Shown piece after piece: positions 24,101 through 30,150 of a stretch of 31,831 nt of DNA (its first letter is position 1; each line of letters begins with the position of its first letter). The notes under the pieces are model-generated. The model did no database searches. It saw nothing but the letters and a program-made list of their open reading frames with translations, and was not told where the DNA came from. Location: positions 1 to 31,831 of the IMG/VR virus record IMGVR_UViG_3300010297_000042; one strand, given 5' to 3'. Source of the DNA: a virus. Made by a program: the position numbers and the translations under genes.

Positions 24101-26728
24101 GGTGGTAGAAGTTCCTATTCCAATTACTAAATTATCATTACCATTAGAATTGTATACAACTTCTTGACCATCCTTAAAATTATGCTCTTGTGTAAATTTA
24201 ATCGTATTCGTTGCAGTCCCTATTCCTCCAGAATCTAAAACTATTCTCCCGTCAAATGAAACCTCTCTGTTTCTTTTTACTAAAATAGGTTCGACTACTA
24301 CATTAGATCCATTTCCTCCACTAATATCAATTGATAAGACTTTATCAATATCATAATCCTGATAATCTACATATATCTCTTCTATCGTTCCTGAAATTAC
24401 TGGTTGTACTTTAGCATTAATTCCAGTATCTGAAGAAATATCAATCAATGGCAAATTCACAACATCATAATTTTTTCCACCATTCAATATAGAGATGGAA
24501 TCAACAGGACCATAATAAACCTTATCCAAAGATTTATAATTACTAATTTCAACACCATTAATCAACATTCCACTAGAAGTTCCTGGAATAGTAGATTTTC
24601 CTGGTCCTTCTATTTTAGTATTAAGTGGGAATTTTTTTAATATTTTCTGAACACCAATTTCACCTTCTCTTTGTGAATATAATATAAATGAATGTTCTCC
24701 AAATTCATACTCAGGTACTGCAACTTTAACAAAATTGGAAGTTCCTACTAATTCGTTAGTTGTGTAAAGTTTTATTTTCTTTGGATCTGATAAAACTTCA
24801 ACATAGTAAGATCCAGTTTCTAATCCAACTAAAGGAGCAGTGAGTGGTTGATAGTAAACTAAATCGCCAGTAATGAAGGGAACATTAGAATCTGAACCTA
24901 TTTCAGAATAATAATCATTACTGTCTTTATCAAATAAGTTTGCTTCAGAATTTATAGTAAATTTATTCAGTGCCTTTATTATATTATATCTGTAATTATT
25001 TCTATTAGCATCACTACCATCTATTTCCCCAGAAGGTAATGAGTTTGATGCAACATAAGCGTAACCTGTATTATCAGTATATAAATTTTGAATATCCGAA
25101 AATACTACATTGTTTCCAAATTCTATTGGAGCACCGTTACTATTTGCTGTATTAATTATTCTACGTAAACTATATTGTTCACCATCAGAATCTGATGCCT
25201 GAAAAGATCCAGCAACTCCAACTATGCTATCAGAAACAATATTATTAACATAAGGATTATCAAAATCAAATACAATGTTTTTTGAGAAACGGTTTACTAA
25301 TTCTACCCTATCACCTATTTTCAAACTGGATTTATCTACATCGCTTCCTAAAACGATATTTGAACCAAGAGATTTTACATCATAACTTGATGATGTATTA
25401 TAAATCCAAGAGTTTGCAAATATCTCTTCGTATGTTTTACTATCAGGATTAGAAATAGACCTTCCAAGATGTTTTATAGATATTAAATCACCTTCAGAAA
25501 CAATAATTTTTTCATTTTTAAGATTTGAAAGAATACCAAGTATTTTTAATTCTACTTTTTTATTCAAATCTCCATTTTCATATCCATAATATGTTTCATC
25601 AGATGTAACTGCAGTATTCTTTTCAATCTCTACTTCTATTCCAGAACATCCTAAAAATTGATTGATAGTTTTTCCTGTATATGAAATTTTATTATTTCCA
25701 ATTGTTATTGTTCCAGAATCAGAAAAACCAATCGTAGAGTCTACGGTAATTACCTTAGATCCAATTGATGAAGATAGTGTTGTTTTTGTATTGGGAGTTA
25801 TTACAAAATTTCCCTCAACAGCTGTTGGTAAACTATTTCCAATAAAAAGAGATAATCTATAATAAGTAATAGAATTCCTTGTAAAAGGTTCTATTTCAGA
25901 AATCGAAGCACTCGTTTGATCATCTGTACTTTTCTTTATAGTTTGTCCCACTAAATTTAGTGGATTTGAATTTTCTGTTAATACTTCTGCTATTGCTATT
26001 TCTCTTCTTAAATATTCCGAATATGAGGGTTTTAATAAGTAATCCTCTAAATTTACAATTTTTGGTGTTTCTCCATAGAGAACATTAAATAAAATTCTAA
26101 AAGATTCGTTTGTTCCCTTTGATTTGTAAAGAGACGTTGCTTCTTTCAAAAATGTTCCTACATTTAAATCAGAAGTAAAATTTGTTTTTTGTAATTGATT
26201 TGTTAAAGTATATTTTATTTTTTCATAGAATTGTTTTAGAAATAGAGAACTTAAATTCTCTACTTTAGATTCTGAGTTGTGGAGTGCTTTATTGCTTTCG
26301 GAAAATACTAAATCTTCCCGATTTAAATCTTGACTATATGCAGTAATCCCACTAAAACCACGAATACATCCTGTGAATGATGTTGAAGTTTTTCCTGTAT
26401 ATGTGATTATTTCATCATCAATTTTCAAAAGACCATATTCGTTTGGAAATCCTTTGGTGTTAGAAACAAAGACTTCAGTATCATCTTTCTCTATTGGTGC
26501 AGATAATGTTGTAAAACCTACAACAACTTCTGGAGTTAAATTATCTACTTTGAGATATTGGTCAAGGTTTTCAGCAATATCTATTGGACCGCCTTGATAC
26601 TCTTGAGATATGTAATATTGTTTTAAAAATTCAGATACGTTTGGATTTTCATCCAATATAAAACTTGGAAGTTGGCTCTCAATAATTTGTTGAACCTTAA
26701 CTCTAGATTCAAATCCAGTCTGTATCAT
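15173..26728 (-). CDS. Giant gp7-like baseplate wedge protein (3851 aa)
   Basis: Residues 1 to about 330 resemble the C-terminal third of T4 gp7. YKSKGTNESFRILFNVLYGE aligns with T4 YSTKGIEASYKFLFKVLYNE, and LVGQTIKKS with T4 LVGQTIYTA. The location between gp6 and gp8 is the T4 position of gene 7. T4 gp7 is 1032 aa, so about 3500 residues are added. In order they include two copies of an I(G/D)xxxIxYTGKT module (about 90-126 and 333-363), HGF/NHxF-type modules (about 843, 958, 1469, 1639, 1796, 2922), at least nine GGxGY motifs (747 to 3343), a YHYH-like domain (1239-1344), three tandem HDG modules (2467-2846), two INGxxQxP modules and a conserved C-terminus with SWTKQKTDKKINGEIVSKSR and a final RSTGAIYEI. 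It starts 1 nt after the gp6 stop. The wedge role of the N-terminus is supported; the appended region is probably tail-surface structure, which is inference. Confidence 0.88.
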   Translation of the reverse strand: MIQTGFESRVKVQQIIESQLPSFILDENPNVSEFLKQYYISQEYQGGPIDIAENLDQYLKVDNLTPEVVVGFTTLSAPIEKDDTEVFVSNTKGFPNEYGLLKIDDEIITYTGKTSTSFTGCIRGFSGITAYSQDLNREDLVFSESNKALHNSESKVENLSSLFLKQFYEKIKYTLTNQLQKTNFTSDLNVGTFLKEATSLYKSKGTNESFRILFNVLYGETPKIVNLEDYLLKPSYSEYLRREIAIAEVLTENSNPLNLVGQTIKKSTDDQTSASISEIEPFTRNSITYYRLSLFIGNSLPTAVEGNFVITPNTKTTLSSSIGSKVITVDSTIGFSDSGTITIGNNKISYTGKTINQFLGCSGIEVEIEKNTAVTSDETYYGYENGDLNKKVELKILGILSNLKNEKIIVSEGDLISIKHLGRSISNPDSKTYEEIFANSWIYNTSSSYDVKSLGSNIVLGSDVDKSSLKIGDRVELVNRFSKNIVFDFDNPYVNNIVSDSIVGVAGSFQASDSDGEQYSLRRIINTANSNGAPIEFGNNVVFSDIQNLYTDNTGYAYVASNSLPSGEIDGSDANRNNYRYNIIKALNKFTINSEANLFDKDSNDYYSEIGSDSNVPFITGDLVYYQPLTAPLVGLETGSYYVEVLSDPKKIKLYTTNELVGTSNFVKVAVPEYEFGEHSFILYSQREGEIGVQKILKKFPLNTKIEGPGKSTIPGTSSGMLINGVEISNYKSLDKVYYGPVDSISILNGGKNYDVVNLPLIDISSDTGINAKVQPVISGTIEEIYVDYQDYDIDKVLSIDISGGNGSNVVVEPILVKRNREVSFDGRIVLDSGGIGTATNTIKFTQEHNFKDGQEVVYNSNGNDNLVIGIGTSTTLLNNNSYFVRVENNTTISLFETISDYNLGNAIGFSTGTNGIHKFRTIDFKNTLSEIKVIDGGTFTNRKLILSQSGISTITDSFIFENHGFNDRDLVEYDYETAPITGISTDKQYFVLKVDENTFKICDAGIGGTNTSNYDRKNYIKFSNTGSGYQYFKYPDITVSVKYNPVGFSTDTQVYEELVCTPKVRGSIVDLYIYNGGTGYGSTIINYEKSPSISIKSGKDAYIVPFIVNGQIDTVQIESGGSEYYSVPDLVVVDNTGAGTGANLRPIITNGIISDVQIINPGIGYSTSTKIAVRSAGSDAVFDAKVRSLTVNNVNKLGTEILQKSNNKLKYTVSGYFDKVRTSFGESLPNAASPKVSGIIGWAYDGNPIYGPFGYSDPEDETSTIKLISSGYQVNTSNIFDRPSGFGGGFFVEDYQFTNNGDLDDKNGRFTKTKEFPNGVYAYVACIDSSGDPVFPYFIGNDYKSKTLEENVTLNQSYDFKSSNLLRNTFPYKVSDLGAGYDYIVEIDEILKQRIVARSVNSGSVDDFEIISGGTGYKVGDSLVFNNDETGGGLNAKVSSIDGKEIVNIVTDTLSYDNAIFTWNYNNGVKIKISPNHNLNDRDYVYISGLSSSISSLNGLHEIKVLSNNTKLISNVDSATSIGGTEIYVSNIPSNLSIGSSIGIGTENLKVLNIYEEKNVLRVERGLTGTSHTANSTVTFLPDNIIVSKFVDYFDSTINDKVYFNAQESVGFGTIVGLSTSNQFYFGSTLESISVPSKSIYLKNHPFTNNQQIVYTNPGNNISISTDGINLIPGGLPSNLFVVNKGKDLIGLKTAVDSSELFFHYATNLDNDLYLLESSYNQITGSVSRIKSTVSVSTYHGMSVGDSVTLTVTPNLSVGIGTSTAIRVLRDSATEKILINPIGFSSTGINTNTNTINLVNHGLETGDKVKYSSDVIPDGLNTDDLEFFIFKLDENNIKLCQTYIDSKTSPPTVIGIGSTGGVTQSISKINPQLYIVKNNNVAFDLSDSSVSGYNFKVYFDNEFKNEFVSTGSTSGFNISKVGTALTISYDLNIPQKLYYALEKSGYISTSDKEVENYSELLFDNSYYNGQYNVVSIGLTTFDIVLKNNPERTEYNKNDCNVLKYTTSSTNSTGSINKINILSGGVGYKKLPSLSNITTNEGLFANVVPKSKTIGSLKEIDIKNDQFAYPSDPTLKPSANISPIILTKDSNTIKSVDVLDGGTGYFSIPDVLIVNEQTGKLINYGVFELEMNSGSIQFVNVVDEPKGIPDSTIKLVTVNNGNGITIQRVDSSSTGIFTCSVTKPSQEYYFNPGDQVFIEGIQKQNEDGSGFNSEDYGYTFLTVDSYVTSSPYDLVTINVSGLTTNTGIAKTIQEGSGILIDKDDYPTFKINTEKSTFLIGERLTLSDGTDIGLVLNSFDGYYLKVTNSGSYTLKVGDTLVGAQSGSILSIQSIIENNGVFDISYSSITQLGWNDNIGELNSDYQVTSDNDYYQNLSYTVKSSKEYNVLESPVFSNLHISGTKNFADTQIEKEVSFAGVGSDNVSISLYNVIEEKRVDTINNYDFVRDYNVIEGSSKIIQLQNKRLVDSFFFNSVATKVLTVDDISNQFSYFEDSPNEFTNLLKLDSNSDYYNYIIRVSSEDFSEIQLTEIVILNDGTNSFIVQKGNVFNSDQEYGSYSIYTDEFEDSYFAFTPVDPYDTNYDLKIIRTEFTSSSAGIGSTSLGFVDLISSIGIATPGVTTSIVSLDSNNFESLYANIQVIDSTVGNINFVEIYLTHDGTNTFLSEYYIDSEFQTFSLSNNFIGSFSSNISGGILSLNYTNTSEASLNRIKSNIVGFGSTNIIGVGNTYRFKSEDQFDESERSVIYQSNYSVTGTGTTALVSLDKNKFNSAKSLVEVSIGSTKAIHQVMIIHDDFDAYIQQSALLSVSGISTFDGALGIGTFGADNSASTFDLTFTADPEYASYDIQLTAFTQSFYDEIDAINDPLPLEYGDLKQIVDLAFYDAINGDRINKTKFELLSNKVQIFKKVFNPQNSSVLTPNTGTFNIKNHFFRNNEELIYTPKSSIVGLATTAMTYNDGSITGLLPSRVFAIVSSEDSFQISTVSGSSTPVTFDDLGGGNIHQFEMYEKNSKTIVVIDDLIQHPLSFSGFSHQLTNSIGSGTTFFEVSGISSIRPADILKIDDEFANVVNVGLGTSSSGPITNFGTFNLVQTERGFVGSSAESHSSSTVVDIYRGAFNIVDNQINFTNPPRGNPQIDKTPANLDYETSTFNARVFLRSDYTNNKIYDDVSNEFNGIGRTFTLKVGGANTSGIGTEGSNGLILINGIFQQPSTKNNPFGNFSVEEITSPYPGITTVVFSGITEPDSDPVVYYSSENDININETPRGGIIVSYGSTPGLGFAPLVGASLTATVGSGTITGITTISPGSGYNGLTSIGVSIYEEGHSGTPASITASIGVGGTLSFNLVSGGTGYTNPTVFVSEPSYENLPVVGISRLGIGSTTTTGIGLSISLKVAPIGLSSYFGVSEFDITKSGYSFQRGDVFKPIGLVTDSSLSSPIHDFEITVVDTYSDKFSSWDFGKLDFVDSISDYQDGERVTFPLFYNGETRSFETPIDAGFDLTNNLIIFINGILQEPGKSYIFGGGTSIQFTKPPLKDDIISIYFYKGLDADVISSDIITTIEKGDVVRKDGQDSRTVTDLSFSDRFETEIYTKSNVDDVTWRTLSWTKQKTDKKINGEIVSKSRDSLKSLIVPSAKIISDVSTTDKEIFVDDITLFEYESPNVDPFNALIVDQVNVGVGSTSQVNYVEFISNFRFINGTSNNITGIASTSTPSLGIEFTLEDVTDLVSGYPIYITDTRVGSGVTSIISNDSEVVGIGTVYLDNIYIVDRVSTTLGTVGIITCLVDSNSNLSGIDTSGTIVGKYSWGRLSNTIDLSRASNPISIGVTGRVVSGLATYPILMRRNGDTTLRSTGAIYEI
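18190..19330 (-). repeat. Three tandem HDG-type beta modules in the giant protein
   Basis: Three successive stretches of about 110-130 codons share a plan: a short (V/L)(V/S)LDxNxF entry, a hydrophobic strand ending in NDGTNSF, HDGTNTF or HDDFDAY, a linker, a GSYS/IGSFSSN/IGTFGADN strand, and an exit such as YDLKIIRTEF or YDIQLTAF. The HDG-type cores map near 19130, 18760 and 18355. The copies are diverged at DNA level, so this is old duplication and not a fresh tandem repeat. Confidence 0.65.
22690..23020 (-). other. YHYH-like domain coding segment in the giant protein
   Basis: Residues about 1239-1344 contain GWAYDGNPIYGPFGY, then a LDDKNGRF box, FPNGVYAYVAC and a closing FPYFIG. These are the landmarks of YHYH domains (DG-PIYGP, L(D)xxNGR, PxGxYHYH, PYFIG). 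The name-giving histidines are replaced here (YAYV in place of YHYH), so a metal-binding or catalytic function is doubtful and a structural use is more likely. Confidence 0.7.
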
Positions 26729-26729
26729 A

Positions 26730-28628
26730 TTAGTTTCTTGTTAGTTTCCCGTTTGAATAACTTGATGTATAATATTCTCTTGTGAAGAGATTTCCAGTTA
26801 TTTCATCGCCAGAAGCGATTACGTCTCTTAGCATATTTATTTGACTTTTTGAAATATCAAAATCTAAGTATAGATCTTTCAATCCGATTACATCATTAGA
26901 TTCTGGATACGCTTGAATTTCAATGATGCCATTAGGATTTGATGTTGATGTTATATTCAAAGTGTTCAATATAATTTCGCCCTTAATGTAATCAACAGTT
27001 CCAGCATCTTTAGCCACAATCACGTTTCTTCCGGAAGAATCTATTTTAAATATTGAAATATTTCCAGTCTTTGAAGTAAGATTTGGAGTGTCTGTAATGT
27101 ATACATTGGAAGTTTCTCCAGAAATTTTAAATGCTGTTGATTTTATACTACCTCCCTTTGGATTTACATAAAATCTATTACCAAAACAAATTTCATATTG
27201 AGATGCTTGGTTTAAAGATACTTTTAAATCTCTTCTAATCCTAACTTTTGTAATGTTAGATGTGATTGCAGTATTCGTATTGTCTATAGTTTGTAATACT
27301 TTACTATACTTAAATCTCCCCCCAAACTTGTTTAGATCTATAGATTCGGAATATTTGATAAGAGTATTAATAACATCTGTTTTTAAACTATCCGGATCTG
27401 AAACTTTAGAGTTGTCATAATAAACAGCAGAGTCAATCTCAACGTATAACACTTTAAGATCAATAATTTTTTGAGTTATTCCAGATACACTATATTGCTT
27501 TAAATCACCCAAAATCCTTGATTTATCAAAATCTGATACGTAAGTTCCATTTTTTGGTTTAATACTCAAAATTACACTTCCATATTCTGGTGGATCCAAC
27601 TCTTCTCCACCCACAACCGCAATAGACTCTGCATTTGGATAAATTTGTTTAACTATTGCTTCATAATCTCTCGATGTTACTGCCCTATTTTGAGCAGAGT
27701 ACATTCTTGGGGCATAATATTTTATTGAATTAATTGGTTCAATGTTTCCACCATTGGAAGAGGATTGAACCGTTGTTACAGTTACGTTTCCAACATTAAT
27801 TAACTCTGAGTTTGATTTTATTACACTTCCCGAAAAAGAGAAATTATTTGCACCATTGCCATCTTCACCATCAGTAACAATGTAATTTGCCGTTATGATA
27901 GTACCATCATTATTTTCACCAAGTTTTTTACCAAATATCCCATCACCAAAAATAATTTCATATTTTTCATCTTGAACTTCTTGTAAAAGGTAAATTCTTG
28001 AAGATGAATTTACATTCAAAATATTATTAATTAACTTATATTCAATTCCAAGACCACTTTCTAAAGAATTTTTGACATAGACTGATAAAGTTGATGTATC
28101 GATAAATGAGTTGTTTATGATAAATCTTTGATCTAAAGATCCATCATAAGTAAATTTTTTGGATAATAAAGTGCCTTGATATATGTCTATATTTTCAAAT
28201 GTTGCAGTTCCGTCAATTACATTGACAGTTATATCATAAGGAGATGAAAATGTGTAAGTTGTATCATTTGCCTCTCCAACACACACTAAACCTCTCCTTA
28301 GTGTAGCTGTAAGACTATCCGTTATATTGCTAATAGAGAAGGTTATAGATGCCTTTGACGCTGTTCTAGATCTAGGGACATACCCAATATTCCTAGCAAG
28401 AGACACCACATTCTGTCTAAGTGTTGCAGAATCCAAGAAGGACTCATTCACAATCATATTACTGTTAAATGCAGTAATATATGTGTTATATGCTAGTGTG
28501 TCTATAAGAACAGAAAAATTAGACCCTTCAAAATCAAAGTCGCTGAACTTTGAATTGGCACGAAGATAATCCTTTATGGATGTCTTTATCTGATCAAAAT
28601 CTAAGTTGGTAAATTTAGTAAAAGGCAT
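26730..28628 (-). CDS. 6: gp6, baseplate wedge subunit
   Basis: The 632-aa protein is close to T4 gp6 in size (660 aa) and belongs to the baseplate J/gp6 superfamily. Landmarks are MPFTKFTNLDFDQIKTSIKD, an FSVLIDTLAYNTYITAFN helix, LRQNVVSLARNIGYVPRSRT, GDGIFGKKLG, NRAVTSRDYEAIVKQIYPNA and the following EYGSVILSIKP. gp6 dimers form the continuous ring around the baseplate hub and hold gp7, gp25 and gp53. The start ATG lies 3 nt after the gp25 stop, and the giant gp7-like gene begins 1 nt after its own stop, so the three are one translational block under the late promoter at 29056. Confidence 0.93.
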   Translation of the reverse strand: MPFTKFTNLDFDQIKTSIKDYLRANSKFSDFDFEGSNFSVLIDTLAYNTYITAFNSNMIVNESFLDSATLRQNVVSLARNIGYVPRSRTASKASITFSISNITDSLTATLRRGLVCVGEANDTTYTFSSPYDITVNVIDGTATFENIDIYQGTLLSKKFTYDGSLDQRFIINNSFIDTSTLSVYVKNSLESGLGIEYKLINNILNVNSSSRIYLLQEVQDEKYEIIFGDGIFGKKLGENNDGTIITANYIVTDGEDGNGANNFSFSGSVIKSNSELINVGNVTVTTVQSSSNGGNIEPINSIKYYAPRMYSAQNRAVTSRDYEAIVKQIYPNAESIAVVGGEELDPPEYGSVILSIKPKNGTYVSDFDKSRILGDLKQYSVSGITQKIIDLKVLYVEIDSAVYYDNSKVSDPDSLKTDVINTLIKYSESIDLNKFGGRFKYSKVLQTIDNTNTAITSNITKVRIRRDLKVSLNQASQYEICFGNRFYVNPKGGSIKSTAFKISGETSNVYITDTPNLTSKTGNISIFKIDSSGRNVIVAKDAGTVDYIKGEIILNTLNITSTSNPNGIIEIQAYPESNDVIGLKDLYLDFDISKSQINMLRDVIASGDEITGNLFTREYYTSSYSNGKLTRN

Positions 28629-28631
28629 TTT

Positions 28632-29033
28632 TTATCTTGTTGCCTCTAAGAGGAATGTATATTCTTGTGTTGGAAACTCTTGTCCAATAATGTCAAATAT
28701 TACAGTGACATCAAATGAATTTTGATCTGGCTGAGGGTTGACTTCAACTACAACATTATCAACTCTCGGTTCAAAGTTTTCAATTGCTACTAATATTTGA
28801 CTTTGAATGACAGAAGCAGTACCAAAATCTACAAATTCAAATAAACTATCCCTAATACCAGAACCCAATAATGAGTTAAAAAATCTTTCTGTCGGAATGG
28901 TTTCTACAATATTTCTAATAGATCTACGAATCGCGTTCTCATTTTTTAGTATTTGTAGATCCTTTGTTACTGGATGTGGAACAAAGGATAAACTGATGTC
29001 TTTGAATGATCTGGATATCCTTCGTTCTGTCAT
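28632..29033 (-). CDS. 25: gp25, baseplate wedge subunit
   Basis: The 133-aa product is a full-length gp25 (132 aa in T4), the GPW/gp25-family wedge protein. Visible are ISRSFKDISLSFVPHPVTKD, the helix ENAIRRSIRNIVETIPTERF, GSGIRDSLFEF and the family's conserved EPR triad within IENFEPRVDNV. gp25 and gp6 form the core bundle that triggers sheath contraction. It is the first gene of late unit 1, about 23 nt downstream of a perfect late promoter box. It contains no lysozyme motif, consistent with a structural role. Confidence 0.93.
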   Translation of the reverse strand: MTERRISRSFKDISLSFVPHPVTKDLQILKNENAIRRSIRNIVETIPTERFFNSLLGSGIRDSLFEFVDFGTASVIQSQILVAIENFEPRVDNVVVEVNPQPDQNSFDVTVIFDIIGQEFPTQEYTFLLEATR

Positions 29034-29055
29034 TAGACTAGAGTTTTCTTGATTT

Positions 29056-29063
29056 TATTTATA
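29056..29063 (-). promoter_or_regulatory. T4-type late promoter (TATAAATA), late unit 1
   Basis: The minus strand reads TATAAATA between the stop of the 72-aa gene (29065) and the gp25 ATG (29033). The predicted start is near 29049, leaving a leader of about 16 nt. It should drive gp25, gp6 and the gp7-like giant. Confidence 0.8.
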
Positions 29064-29064
29064 T

Positions 29065-29283
29065 TTACTCATGCCACCTTTCAACAAAATCATCAAAACC
29101 ATGAGCACCACCGCAAGGACGCTCTAAACGATCATCTGGAATTGGGTAGAGTTCCTCATTTTGAGAAATTTTTCTTTGTTTTGATGCTTTTCTAAGGTAT
29201 TTCTCACTTTCTATCTCAGTAATAAGAGTCATTCCTTGTTCGATGAACAATTCTCCCTTATCAACGTGGTGATGATTTCCCAT
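29065..29283 (-). CDS. Conserved small cyanophage protein, 72 aa
   Basis: The product begins MGNHHHVDKGELFIEQGMTL and ends GGAHGFDDFVERWHE; it is charged and has no recognised domain. The frame is open further upstream to a GTG at 29340. I chose the ATG at 29283 because a good AGGAG lies at 29289-29293, five bases before it, and because MGNHHH is the start I associate with cyanophage relatives. The GTG start would overlap the previous gene. A perfect 7-bp hairpin touches the ribosome-binding site. Function unknown. A weaker late-like box, AATAAATA, lies at 29341-29348. Confidence 0.75.
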   Translation of the reverse strand: MGNHHHVDKGELFIEQGMTLITEIESEKYLRKASKQRKISQNEELYPIPDDRLERPCGGAHGFDDFVERWHE

Positions 29284-29291
29284 TTTAGCTC

Positions 29292-29309
29292 CTGTTTTAT
29301 TAAAAACAG
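29292..29309 (-). promoter_or_regulatory. Hairpin overlapping the ribosome-binding site of the 72-aa gene
   Basis: The minus strand reads CTGTTTTTAATAAAACAG, a perfect 7-bp stem with a 4-nt TAAT loop. Its 3' arm includes the first two bases of the AGGAG ribosome-binding site (29289-29293). No T-run follows, so it does not look like an intrinsic terminator. It may modulate translation or mark an RNA-processing point. Confidence 0.5.
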
Positions 29310-29326
29310 AACTTTTAGAGGGGTTG

Positions 29327-29995
29327 CTATCCCTTAGCACTATTTATTTTACGCTCTTGAGCAGTTTTCCAATGGTATTCTTCCTCATTTCCCATTCCGA
29401 GACGTTCATATCCACATTCTACCTGATAATATTGAGTCGAAACCTTAAAATCGGGCATTTTTGGTTCAGAAGGTGTTAAACTATTGTCAAAAATACGTAA
29501 TCTATTGTTTGGATACATCGCATATTGACCATTGTTCAGTTCAATAAGGTTATGAGACTTGTGTTCGGCAGGATTTTCACTCGTTGCCCAGTCTACCATA
29601 TCAGGATCACGGTGATAATTGTCGATTGTACAGACATAATTTCCCTTTTGAATGCCAAAGTCGCGTGTATAACACTCAAAGTCCATACTACCAATGAATT
29701 TTTTATCAATACTCACCACACCATAGTCCATACAGTTCCAAAACTGTAGATTTGGTAGGTTCATATCGGGGTCTGGTTTTTCTGGACGAGATAAGAAGGC
29801 ACTGATAGGCAATTTATCATACATCGCAGCATATTCTGGTAAATATGTCTCGAAATAAAAAGCGCGTCCAGGAATCGACTTTGCCGAAACCCAAACGCCC
29901 TTAACAAATTCACCGTGTCCACTTTGGTGGTCTGTAAGATATTCTTTACGAACCCATACTTCAACAGAAGGTAGATTGGTGATGAGACAACTCAT
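29327..29995 (-). CDS. Conserved cyanophage protein of unknown function, 222 aa
   Basis: The start MSCLITNLPSVEVWVRKEYL, the block GVWVSAKSIPGRAFYFETYL, then LPISAFL, LQFWNCMDYGV, NYVCTIDNYHRDP, NNGQYAMYPNNRLRIFDNSL and PDFKVSTQYYQVE recur in my memory of cyanomyovirus genomes, always as an uncharacterised protein. It is mixed alpha/beta, rich in aromatic residues, and has no signal peptide or membrane segment. Base composition is less AT-rich than that of the baseplate genes. The ATG lacks a Shine-Dalgarno sequence and sits at the edge of a 6-bp hairpin formed with the end of the 44-aa gene. Its place just ahead of the baseplate operon may mean a late or assembly role, but nothing in the sequence proves it. 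Confidence 0.85.
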   Translation of the reverse strand: MSCLITNLPSVEVWVRKEYLTDHQSGHGEFVKGVWVSAKSIPGRAFYFETYLPEYAAMYDKLPISAFLSRPEKPDPDMNLPNLQFWNCMDYGVVSIDKKFIGSMDFECYTRDFGIQKGNYVCTIDNYHRDPDMVDWATSENPAEHKSHNLIELNNGQYAMYPNNRLRIFDNSLTPSEPKMPDFKVSTQYYQVECGYERLGMGNEEEYHWKTAQERKINSAKG

Positions 29996-30016
29996 AAGAC
30001 TTAAGTAACTGTCTTA
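29995..30016 (-). promoter_or_regulatory. Small hairpin joining a stop codon to the next start codon
   Basis: Arms TAAGAC (29995-30000 on the plus strand) and GTCTTA (30011-30016) form a 6-bp stem with a 10-nt loop. On the transcript, one arm contains the TAA stop of the 44-aa gene and the other ends with the A of the ATG of the 222-aa gene. The stem is short, so this is a weak call; it could affect initiation on a start that has no Shine-Dalgarno sequence. Confidence 0.35.
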
Positions 30017-30148
30017 TTTACCTTGACCACGATACTTCTTCTTTGCTTTATTGCGAGAAGACGCGGCATACTTAGTATTCATACCTCTTCCCTGACGAGT
30101 TTTCTTCGGTGCGCCTTCCACATAACCGCCACCTTTACGCATAGCCAT
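30014..30148 (-). CDS. Tiny basic cyanophage protein, 44 aa
   Basis: Hand translation gives MAMRKGGGYVEGAPKKTRQG, then RGMNTKYAASSRNKAKKKYR and GQGK, with 44 codons and a TAA stop. An AAGGAG at 30157-30162 stands eight bases before the ATG and is encoded within the last codons of the preceding gene. The product is very basic and glycine-rich and is probably disordered; RNA or DNA binding is plausible but unproven. I recognise the RKGGGY...TRQG...TKY...KKxYRGQG(K/R) pattern as a small protein in T4-like cyanophages. Confidence 0.8.
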   Translation of the reverse strand: MAMRKGGGYVEGAPKKTRQGRGMNTKYAASSRNKAKKKYRGQGK

Positions 30149-30150
30149 AA

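Noticed and set aside
29284-29340. GTG start at 29340 for the 72-aa gene
   Set aside because: It overlaps the previous gene, lacks a ribosome-binding site, and adds residues that do not look conserved; the ATG at 29283 has AGGAG at good spacing.
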